Shown piece by piece: positions 1-5,631 of a stretch of 10,041 nt of DNA. The DNA comes from Bacillota bacterium (GTDB lineage Bacteria; Bacillota; Dethiobacteria; DTU022). The stretch's first letter is position 1. Every line of letters begins with the position of its first letter. The translations under genes were made by a program, and so were the position numbers. The stretch covers positions 1 to 10,041 of the forward strand of contig JAAYGO010000068.1 of NCBI GenBank assembly GCA_012727685.1, written 5' to 3'. The notes beneath the pieces were generated by a model that was not told the origin of the DNA, did not search any database, and worked only from the letters and a program-made list of their open reading frames with translations.

Positions 1-7
1 CCTGCCG

Positions 8-283
8 TTAACTGAAGATATACTGCAAGCCAATTAACATGGCCAGACCCGGCAATCCCATGATCCCCACAATAAGTGCGCTAATCACGTTTAAACCGAT
101 CGTCAGTCCCCAGTGCGTTCCAACAAGGTTGTAGAGATAGAGCAGCGCGCCCCCCAGCAGAAGATGCAATAATACCGTAAAAACAAGTCTTAACGGCCGG
201 TAGAAAAGGCGCCACGTGATGTAGAGCACGACTACTCCGAAAACAACAGCCGCTATGATGTTCCATTCTGGAAAGCCGTTCAT
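8..283 (-). CDS. bofA: Pro-sigma-K processing inhibitor BofA family protein
   Basis: This is a 91-residue, very hydrophobic integral membrane protein. It has an N-terminal membrane segment (about residues 8-25), a short basic stretch (RLFYRPLR), and further hydrophobic stretches (about 33-52 and 58-90). The C-terminal part, with an N-V-I-S-A-L-I-V-G core followed by GLPG and a hydrophobic end, fits the BofA family; B. subtilis BofA is a similar 87 residues. In Bacillus, BofA sits in the outer forespore membrane with SpoIVFA and holds the SpoIVFB protease inactive until the forespore signals, which delays pro-sigma-K cleavage. The ATG start is supported by a GGAAAGGAGG ribosome site seven bases upstream. 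The stop is TAA. It lies 51 bases downstream of yaaL, the same order as in Bacillus. The family assignment rests on hydropathy, the C-terminal pattern and context. Confidence 0.85.
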   Translation of the reverse strand: MNGFPEWNIIAAVVFGVVVLYITWRLFYRPLRLVFTVLLHLLLGGALLYLYNLVGTHWGLTIGLNVISALIVGIMGLPGLAMLIGLQYIFS

Positions 284-334
284 GAACCCGCCTCCTTTCC
301 ATCACAATGGACCTAGCAATCCGCACCTGCCTGT

Positions 335-598
335 TTATAATTGCATCTCCTCCTCACGTGCTTTTCTCAACAGGTAAACATAGCGGCGCTCCGCTGACTT
401 AATGGCATAAATGGCACTGTCGATCAGATCGGGGTCGGACATCTCTTCAAATCTTTGCCTGGCAATCTGCCATTCCCGCCGGGCTTGTTCGACCAATTTA
501 TAATATTCACAGTCGGTTTCCCGCTTTTCCGGAGCTTCGCCGGAAGGGAAAAATAGGGCGGACAAATGACTGAGCATTGCTTTAATCTTTCCGGACAA
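335..598 (-). CDS. yaaL: YaaL/DUF2508 family small protein
   Basis: This is an 87-residue soluble, charged protein of unknown biochemical role. The sequence is mostly helical in character, with an E-Y-Y-K-L-V-E-Q-A-R-x-E-W segment and a second helix containing I-D-x-A-I-Y-A-I-K-S-A-E-R-R-Y. This resembles the DUF2508 (YaaL) family, whose B. subtilis member lies between recR and bofA as here. The reading frame stays open to an ATG at 661, but no ribosome site precedes that codon. A TTG at 596-598 instead has a near-perfect AAAGGAGGG at 605-613, six bases upstream. The TTG start gives a length close to the Bacillus protein (74 residues), so I place the start there. It probably shares a transcript with bofA. 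The function cannot be inferred beyond the sporulation-linked neighbourhood. Confidence 0.8.
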   Translation of the reverse strand: MSGKIKAMLSHLSALFFPSGEAPEKRETDCEYYKLVEQARREWQIARQRFEEMSDPDLIDSAIYAIKSAERRYVYLLRKAREEEMQL

Positions 599-615
599 TT
601 GGCGCCCTCCTTTAA

Positions 616-644
616 TCTTTATGTCATCCCGATTGAAAATATTA
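616..644 (-). promoter_or_regulatory. Possible sigma-E-like promoter motif before yaaL-bofA
   Basis: Read on the minus strand, TAATATT (638-644) is followed after 14 bases by CATAAAGA (616-623). Sigma-E promoters in Bacillus have roughly an ATATT box, about 14 bases, then CATACAAT. The -35 part and spacing fit, and the -10 part matches mainly in CATA. Against it, the expected transcription start would fall inside the yaaL ribosome site (605-613). The match may therefore be chance, or may serve only bofA. Confidence 0.2.
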
Positions 645-670
645 GTATCCCTTTCCGGCATTCATTATGC

Positions 671-700
671 AAATAAAAGAAAAACCCCCTTGACGGGGGT
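671..700 (-). terminator. Intrinsic terminator after dnaX-ybaB-recR
   Basis: On the minus strand a hairpin with the stem ACCCCC/GGGGGT and a five-base loop (684-700) runs straight into TTTTTCTTTTATTT (671-684). This is the standard form of a Rho-independent terminator. It lies 92 bases beyond the recR stop and before yaaL, so it separates the recombination genes from the yaaL-bofA pair. Confidence 0.8.
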
Positions 701-701
701 C

Positions 702-718
702 GGTTTACAATTGTAACC
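702..718. repeat. Short palindrome between recR and its terminator
   Basis: TTACAATTGTAA (705-716) is a perfect 12-base palindrome. With one extra T it extends to GGT...ACC on both sides (702-718). It could be a protein-binding site or a small transcript hairpin just ahead of the terminator. Nothing else is recognisable in the 91 bases from 701 to 791. Confidence 0.3.
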
Positions 719-791
719 ATAATTGTATTTCAGTTAATAATACCGGTAAAACCAATGACAAGAGAACAATGGTGGGCTTGTAATCCTTCCT

Positions 792-1388
792 TTACATCTC
801 CCGGCGTCCTTCAAGGGCCCGGCTGAGCGTTAAGTCGTCGGCATATTCCAGATCGCCCCCCACCGGAAGCCCAAAAGCAATGCGGGTTACTTTAACGCCC
901 ATCGGTTTAATCATGCGCGCCAGATATGCCGCGGTGGCGTCACCTTCCACGTTCGGGTTGGTGGCAATAATCACTTCGGTAATGCCCTGCCGTGAGATGC
1001 GTTTAAACAACAAGGGAAGGCGCAGCTCTTCCGGTCCAATCCCATCCAGCGGTGATAACGCGCCGTGCAGAACGTGATATAAGCCGCGGTACTGTCCCGT
1101 TCTTTCCAGGACAAAGACGTCGCGCGGCTCCTGGACCACACACAACACGTTCTGAATCCGGCTTTGATCACTGCAGTAGCGGCAGGGTTCCTCTTCAGTC
1201 AGGCAGCCGCAGCTAGAGCAAAAGCGCAGCTTATCCTTGGCTTCGACCATGGCACGGGCAATGCCGACTACCTCCTCCCGGGAAAGGCCGAGCAAAAAGA
1301 AGGCCATGCGCTGGGCTGTTTTGGGACCAATGCCGGGAAAACGACATAAGCTCTCAACTAATGCTTGGAGGGGCTGCGGAAAGATCAT
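792..1388 (-). CDS. recR: Recombination mediator protein RecR
   Basis: RecR works with RecO (and RecF) to load RecA onto single-stranded DNA at gaps during recombinational repair. This 198-residue protein is the usual full length. The N-terminus has a helix-hairpin-helix DNA-binding motif (FPGIGPKTAQRMAF, about 17-30). A C4 zinc finger follows, with C57, C60, C69 and C72. The Toprim domain starts near residue 80 (LCVVQEPRDVFVLE) and includes TNPNVEGDAT at about 143-152. The C-terminal G-L-P-V-G-G-D-L-E-Y-A-D motif is typical of the family and forms the Walker B-like end. The ATG begins four bases after the ybaB TGA with no strong ribosome site of its own, so translation is probably coupled to ybaB. 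It is the last gene of the dnaX-ybaB-recR operon and is followed by an intrinsic terminator. Confidence 0.97.
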   Translation of the reverse strand: MIFPQPLQALVESLCRFPGIGPKTAQRMAFFLLGLSREEVVGIARAMVEAKDKLRFCSSCGCLTEEEPCRYCSDQSRIQNVLCVVQEPRDVFVLERTGQYRGLYHVLHGALSPLDGIGPEELRLPLLFKRISRQGITEVIIATNPNVEGDATAAYLARMIKPMGVKVTRIAFGLPVGGDLEYADDLTLSRALEGRREM

Positions 1389-1392
1389 GCCA

Positions 1393-1710
1393 TCAGAACA
1401 GCCCCGGGGGCAAATTCAGACCGCCGGTGATTTTTTGCATTTCATCGGCTACCATTTCGTCAACCCGCTTCAGAGCTTCATTCACCGCGGCCAGCACCAA
1501 ATCTTCCAGCATCTCGCTGTTGCTTTCGTCCAGCACTTCCGGATCGATGTGGATGGACACCAGCTCTTTTTTACCGTTGGCTTCAACCCTGACCGCTCCG
1601 CCTCCGCTGGAACTCTGCACCGTTTTGTGAGCCAGCTCTTCCTGCAATTTAGCCATTTGCGACTGCATTTTCTGAACCTGCTTCATCATCTTGGCCATTC
1701 CGCCGTTCAT
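1393..1710 (-). CDS. ybaB: YbaB/EbfC family nucleoid-associated protein
   Basis: This 105-residue protein belongs to a family of small dimeric DNA-binding proteins associated with the nucleoid. The N-terminal helix MAKMMKQVQKMQSQMAKLQEEL carries the methionine- and glutamine-rich pattern of the family. It is followed by a glycine-rich turn, a beta segment (V-R-V-E-A-N-G-K-K-E-L) with the I-H-I-D-P-E-V-L signature, and a C-terminal helix ending in the family's G-G-L-N-L-P-P-G-L-F. The frame is open further upstream, but the ATG at 1710 gives the standard length. It lies four bases after the dnaX stop, and its ribosome site is the GAGGAGGAG inside the last codons of dnaX, about ten bases upstream. 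Translation is probably coupled to dnaX. The exact cellular role of the family is not settled; the dnaX-ybaB-recR order is widely conserved. Confidence 0.95.
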   Translation of the reverse strand: MNGGMAKMMKQVQKMQSQMAKLQEELAHKTVQSSSGGGAVRVEANGKKELVSIHIDPEVLDESNSEMLEDLVLAAVNEALKRVDEMVADEMQKITGGLNLPPGLF

Positions 1711-1714
1711 AACC

Positions 1715-3532
1715 TTAACTCTCCTCCTCGACTTCGGTCTCCACCACTTGACCATCAAACATTTTTACAACTTCATCAAACACGAGGTCATCCTCAACTG
1801 CTCTTTCGGCTGCCCCAAGGGCTCCTGCCATGGCGGCATCAGCACTGGCAGCCGCCGTTTCCGCCCCCGCCGCACCGGGATCCGATGCAGGTGCATCGGT
1901 AAAACCTACTTTCATCCGGATCGGCCTGCCGCACATTTTTTGCAGCACCTCCTCCAGCGGGCGGCGGTGATCTTCACGATCAATCCGCGCCGCGGCAAGG
2001 GCCTGCCGGCAGTCTTCCCGGCTGTATCTCAGGATCAGCAACCCGTCCCCCCATTCATGGGCATGGGCAGCTATCAGGTATTCATGGGTACTGGATTTTT
2101 TGCGCTTCATCTCTTGTAAAATGCGAGGCCACAGCCGTTCGCATTCATCAGCGCTAAGAGCCCTGGCCGCTGCGCGCTTGGCGGGATCTTGACCAGCTAG
2201 AGAGCTGGCAGCAGGCAATGCTTTTTTAGCCCCCACTTTTTTTTGTGCAGCAGCCTTCCGGAGAGAAATCTCTCTTGGTGAAGTGTTTATGGCAGGTGCC
2301 GGTTTAGGCGAAGCCGGCTCACTCTGCGCGCTCTCCCCGCTTCCGGACACAGTTCCAGCACCAGTCCCCGCAGGGTATTCCTCCGGCATGCCTTTATCCT
2401 GCCCGGCAGGAAGCGGCGTATCGAGGCTGGCTTGCTCCCGGCCGCCATATAGAAGGCGCAGCATTCGAATAAAGGCCACTTCCATGGCAAACTGTGGATT
2501 ATGGGTATGGCGCAGTTCACCGCTGACCTGGTGGAGCAGCGCCACCAGATCTAAAAGCACCGCGAAGGGGAAACGGTCCCGGTATTGCTCCAGGATCTCA
2601 TTGAAGCCGTAGAAAGCCTCTTCCAGGCGGGACGATTCGCCGCTGCCGCGTAAAAGCAAGCGGCTGAAGAAAAAAGTAAGATCCCTGATCAGCAGGTGCA
2701 GATCTCTGCCGCTGTAAATGACCTGTTGCAAAATATTGATCCCTTCCGCCAAATCTGCCTTAGCCAGCGCTTCGATGAGCGCCTGGATCGTATCCACCCG
2801 GGTCACACCGGTAACCATGCGCACATGCTCCGCGGTGACGACCTCTTCACCGTAAGCCTGGCACTGTTCCAACAGCCCGAGGGCATCGCGCATTGATCCT
2901 TCCGCCAGGCGAGAGATCAGGCGCAAGGCTTCTTCCTCCACCTGCCATTGTTCCAACTCCACAGTCTGCTGCAGGGACGACATGATCTGATCCACGCGCA
3001 GCAGGTGAAAATCAAAGCGCTGGCAACGGGAAATGATCGTGGCGGGAAGATTAGCAGGATCGGTAGTGGCCAGAATAAAAATAACTCCCGGAGGGGGTTC
3101 CTCCAGGGTTTTTAAAAAGGCATTGCACGCCTCTTTGGTCAGCATATGGGCTTCGTCAATGATGAAGACCTTGAACCTGCTGTCACTGCCGGCATAGCGG
3201 GTCCGCTCGCGCAGCTCTCGAATCTCATCGATCCCCCGGTTGGAGGCGGCATCCATTTCGACTACATCCAGAGAGACACCGGCAGCAATATTGATGCATG
3301 AAGGGCATTCGCCACATGGTTCCGGTGCGGGAAAGTTTTTGCAGTTAACGGCGCGGGCAAAAATCTTGGCGGTGGTGGTCTTCCCTGTCCCCCGCGGCCC
3401 GCAGAACAAGTAAGCATGCGCCAGTTGGCCCCTGGCCAGGGCATGGCTCAAAGTCCGCACCACATGCTCCTGACCGGTCATACTCGAAAAAAGAAGGGGG
3501 CGCCGGCGGCGGTATAGGCTCAGGTAAGCCAT
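1715..3532 (-). CDS. dnaX: DNA polymerase III subunit gamma/tau
   Basis: DnaX is the ATPase core of the clamp loader that places the beta clamp on primed DNA and links polymerase to helicase. The 605-residue protein has the AAA+ core: Walker A GPRGTGKT (45-52), zinc cysteines C64, C73, C76 and C79, Walker B IIDEAH (124-129), sensor 1 ATT (155-157), the SRC arginine finger (168-170) and sensor 2 GSMRDAL (212-218). The helical domain III ends near 360, a low-complexity linker follows, and a tau-like tail runs to 605 with an Ala-rich stretch at 548-577. The ATG at 3532 is preferred because GAGGTG lies eight bases upstream; a GTG at 3541 overlaps that site. A run of eight A residues near codons 430-432 could cause frameshifting (separate entry). 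The gene follows SRP RNA, as in Bacillus. Confidence 0.97.
   Translation of the reverse strand: MAYLSLYRRRRPLLFSSMTGQEHVVRTLSHALARGQLAHAYLFCGPRGTGKTTTAKIFARAVNCKNFPAPEPCGECPSCINIAAGVSLDVVEMDAASNRGIDEIRELRERTRYAGSDSRFKVFIIDEAHMLTKEACNAFLKTLEEPPPGVIFILATTDPANLPATIISRCQRFDFHLLRVDQIMSSLQQTVELEQWQVEEEALRLISRLAEGSMRDALGLLEQCQAYGEEVVTAEHVRMVTGVTRVDTIQALIEALAKADLAEGINILQQVIYSGRDLHLLIRDLTFFFSRLLLRGSGESSRLEEAFYGFNEILEQYRDRFPFAVLLDLVALLHQVSGELRHTHNPQFAMEVAFIRMLRLLYGGREQASLDTPLPAGQDKGMPEEYPAGTGAGTVSGSGESAQSEPASPKPAPAINTSPREISLRKAAAQKKVGAKKALPAASSLAGQDPAKRAAARALSADECERLWPRILQEMKRKKSSTHEYLIAAHAHEWGDGLLILRYSREDCRQALAAARIDREDHRRPLEEVLQKMCGRPIRMKVGFTDAPASDPGAAGAETAAASADAAMAGALGAAERAVEDDLVFDEVVKMFDGQVVETEVEEES
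2193..2244 (-). other. Candidate slippage/frameshift signal in dnaX
   Basis: On the minus strand, CAA AAA AAA carries eight consecutive A residues (2237-2244) at codons 430-432. A -1 shift, or transcriptional insertion of one A, gives AGT GGG GGC and then TAA, ending the protein after about 435 residues. A +1 shift stops at a TAG about 15 codons later. Downstream, CCAGCT-CTCT-AGCTGG (2193-2208) forms a perfect six-base-pair hairpin. Upstream, GGAAGG lies about nine bases before the run and could act as an internal Shine-Dalgarno stimulator. E. coli makes its 431-residue gamma subunit by -1 frameshifting at a comparable codon, and Thermus thermophilus uses a run of nine A residues. Whether slippage happens here is inferred. 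Confidence 0.5.
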
Positions 3533-3585
3533 CGGATACACCTCAACTGTTCCCGCTTCGATTGATCCGCTTAAAAATTAATAAA

Positions 3586-3855
3586 GGCCGTGCACCTGTC
3601 TTTGGCTTCCGCCCCCGGGCGCCTGTCCGGTAGTTGGCTCCAGCCCGGCACCCCCATGGCACCCGCAAAATCCCATTTACCGCTGCTTCCTTCCGGACCT
3701 GACGGGGTTCATGAGCTTGCGCCGCACGGGACCAGGCCTTCGTCACCACTTGCCGGGTGCTGTCCCCGAAAGCCGCGAAGCCGGGGACAGGAATTCAACC
3801 CCGCTTTAGCGGATTGCGGGTACAGGGCACCGCTACCTCCCCATCTAGCACGGCC
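3586..3855 (-). ncRNA. ffs: Signal recognition particle RNA, large Bacillus-type
   Basis: This is the RNA scaffold of the bacterial signal recognition particle, which binds Ffh and guides ribosomes making membrane proteins to FtsY. The apical domain IV sequence CAGGTCCGGAAGGAAGCAGC (about 3682-3701), with its GGAA tetraloop, is diagnostic. The 5' part GGGGAGGTAGCGGTGCCCTG and the nearby CCCGCAATCCGCT match the Alu-like end of the longer Firmicute form. The two ends pair perfectly (GGCCGTGC at 3848-3855 with GCACGGCC at 3586-3593), giving about 270 nucleotides, the usual size of the Bacillus scRNA. A T-rich stretch follows the 3' end and may help release the transcript. It begins 12 bases after the tRNA-Ser 3' end with no room for a promoter of its own, so both RNAs probably come from one precursor. 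End positions may be off by a few bases. Confidence 0.95.
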
Positions 3856-3867
3856 AATTCATAAAAA

Positions 3868-3963
3868 TGGCGGAGAGAGAGGGATTCGAACCCTCGAGAC
3901 AGGGTTTTGCCCCGTCTACTCGCTTTCCAGGCGAGCGCCTTCGACCAACTCAGCCATCTCTCC
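3868..3963 (-). tRNA. tRNA-Ser (anticodon GGA)
   Basis: This is a class II tRNA of 96 bases with an encoded CCA end. The acceptor stem pairs GGAGAGA with TCTCTCC, with G as discriminator. The anticodon arm CTCGC-CTGGAAA-GCGAG places GGA in the anticodon, reading UCC and UCU serine codons. A long variable arm (around ACGGGGCAAAACCCTGT) and a T-loop GGTTCGAATCC complete the serine pattern. In Bacillus a tRNA-Ser gene also lies just upstream of the SRP RNA gene. Confidence 0.98.
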
Positions 3964-3993
3964 ACGCTGTTTCGCCTTATCTCCGGCATCAGT

Positions 3994-4022
3994 ATTATAC
4001 ACTGTCTTCCGGCTAAATTCAA
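3994..4022 (-). promoter_or_regulatory. Strong sigma-A promoter for tRNA-Ser and SRP RNA
   Basis: On the minus strand, TTGAAT (4017-4022), a 17-base spacer and a perfect TATAAT (3994-3999) form a textbook housekeeping promoter. The predicted start near 3987 leaves about 24 bases before the mature tRNA 5' end. It is the only good promoter seen between the murE stop and the SRP RNA, and it may also feed dnaX by read-through. Confidence 0.85.
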
Positions 4023-4042
4023 GGCGGCGCGATCATTCAATC

Positions 4043-5608
4043 TTACCGCGGGGGGGTTCCAGGCCGGCGTTGACTGGCCATGAATTTTTCCACTGTGCGC
4101 CGGTCGTTGTAAGGGATCATCTCCGTGCCGACCAGTTGATATTCCTCGGCCCCCTTGCCGGCCAGCAACACCAGGTCGCCGTCCCTGGCCTGTGAAAGGG
4201 CGTAGTGGACCGCCTCAGCCCGATCGGCAATTTCTACCGGGTTACTGCGCATGCCCTCTCTGATTTGCCCGATGATATCTTCCACCCTTTCGCTGGCCGG
4301 ATTGTCGGCGGTGAGCACGACCAGATCGCTCAGCTCTTCGGCAATCCTCCCCATCAGCGGCCTTTTCCCCCGATCACGTTCACCGGGACAGCCAAAAACC
4401 GTGATCAGCCGCCGGGGCGCCCTCTTGCGCAGCAGCAGCAACACCTGCCTTAAGCTGTCCGGAGTATGTGCATAATCAATAATCACAGTGATAGCAGGAG
4501 TATCAATGCTGATCTCTTCAAGCCGGCCCGGTACCGCCTCCAACCCGTTCAAACCCTCTCGCACCGCCTCCGCCGGCAGCTTTTCCTTCCAGGCCACCGC
4601 TGCCGCGGCAAGGGCATTATAGACATTGAAGATACCGGGCAGTTGCAGGCTGATCTGAAGGGGCCGGTGCCAACCGAGCAAATTAAAGCTGCATCTTCCC
4701 TTTTGATCCGCCGAAACATCGGAGGCACGCACGGGCGCAAAGGGCGAACGGATGGCGTACGGCACCTTCAGCCGCTCCGCTCCCGCAAGGGCAACAAGAC
4801 GCCGGTACGATGGATCATCGGCGTTGAGAATGATTCCAGAGCCGGCCTCTTTTTTAAGCAGCCCGATCAGCAAGGCTTTTGCTTTAAAATAGTCCTGCAT
4901 CGTTCCGTGATAATCAAGGTGGTCCCTGGTAATGTTCGTAAAGACTGCGCTGTTAAAGGAGCAGTGCGCCACTCTCCGCTGGATGAGCGCATGGGAGGAA
5001 ACCTCCATGGCCACTACCCCGGCACCCTTTTCCTTTAACATGGCCAGACACTGCTGAAGCTCCAGGGATGGAGGGGTGGTATGATCAAGCTGGAGTACCC
5101 AGTTATTGAACCGGGCGCCGTTGCTGCCGACAACTGCTGCCGGCAGCCCTGCAGCCTGGAAAATGCTCTGCAGATAGTAGGTGGTGGTTGTTTTCCCGTT
5201 CGTCCCGGTCACACCAATTAGATTTATCTTTTCTGCCGGAAAGCCATAAAAGCGTGCCGCCGCCAGGGCCAGGGCTTCCCGCGTGTCCTCAACAACAATT
5301 ACCGGTATGCCAGAGGCGCCAATGGGCAGTGCTCTCTCCGCCACAATCGCTACAGCCCCGGCGGCCGCGGCTTCGCGGGCGTAGCTATGCCCGTCCACCT
5401 TACGACCGGGCAGACAAAAATAAAGAGAACCGGGTCTCACCCTTGCTGAATGACAGGCAAGTTCCCGGATCTGAATTTTCTCGAGAACCCTCCTGCTCCC
5501 CGTGCGCACCAGTGACGCCAGCAGCTCCCAGGCGCTGTATGCACTTTTTGCCGCCCCATTTAATCGTTTTTCCGGGCCGGCGCTGTAAAGGGCGTCCAGA
5601 GTTTTCAT
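4043..5608 (-). CDS. murE: UDP-N-acetylmuramoyl-tripeptide synthetase (MurE-type Mur ligase)
   Basis: Mur ligases of this class use ATP to add the third amino acid (diaminopimelate or lysine) to UDP-MurNAc-L-Ala-D-Glu in the cytoplasm. The 521-residue protein is full length. The N-terminal substrate domain (about 45-110) has RPGSLYFCLPGRKVDGHSY. The central ATPase domain has GVTGTNGKTTT (132-142), EVSSH (202-206), TRDHLDYHGT (227-236), the probable carbamylated lysine K244 in FKAKALL, and NADD (262-265). The C-terminal domain has DYAHTPDS (378-385) and GERDRGKR (409-416). The specificity motif reads DNPA (435-438) instead of the DAP-type DNPR, while GKGAE (484-488) keeps the glutamate of GKGHE, so the added residue cannot be assigned. 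The ATG has AGAGG eight bases upstream and lies 23 bases after the M23 peptidase stop. No other dcw-cluster gene is adjacent, so this may be a second copy. Confidence 0.9.
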   Translation of the reverse strand: MKTLDALYSAGPEKRLNGAAKSAYSAWELLASLVRTGSRRVLEKIQIRELACHSARVRPGSLYFCLPGRKVDGHSYAREAAAAGAVAIVAERALPIGASGIPVIVVEDTREALALAAARFYGFPAEKINLIGVTGTNGKTTTTYYLQSIFQAAGLPAAVVGSNGARFNNWVLQLDHTTPPSLELQQCLAMLKEKGAGVVAMEVSSHALIQRRVAHCSFNSAVFTNITRDHLDYHGTMQDYFKAKALLIGLLKKEAGSGIILNADDPSYRRLVALAGAERLKVPYAIRSPFAPVRASDVSADQKGRCSFNLLGWHRPLQISLQLPGIFNVYNALAAAAVAWKEKLPAEAVREGLNGLEAVPGRLEEISIDTPAITVIIDYAHTPDSLRQVLLLLRKRAPRRLITVFGCPGERDRGKRPLMGRIAEELSDLVVLTADNPASERVEDIIGQIREGMRSNPVEIADRAEAVHYALSQARDGDLVLLAGKGAEEYQLVGTEMIPYNDRRTVEKFMASQRRPGTPPR

Positions 5609-5631
5609 TTTATTGGCCTCTGTATAGATAA

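Noticed and set aside
1237..1902. 221-codon plus-strand open frame
   Set aside because: It lies antisense to recR, ybaB and dnaX, which have clear family motifs. Its protein is rich in His, Leu, Pro and Arg with no recognisable domain, as expected for a shadow frame in GC-rich coding DNA.
1936..1941. Second A-run (six A) in the dnaX tail as a slippage site
   Set aside because: Six A residues are a weak slippage signal, it lies within the conserved tail, and the -1 frame does not stop soon after.
3533..3541. GTG start for dnaX at 3541
   Set aside because: This GTG overlaps the GAGGTG ribosome site. The ATG at 3532 is correctly spaced and begins the typical MAYLSLYR N-terminus.
3590..4195. 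201-codon plus-strand open frame
   Set aside because: It runs antisense across the SRP RNA, tRNA-Ser and the end of murE. The RNA genes explain the sequence and the predicted protein resembles nothing known.
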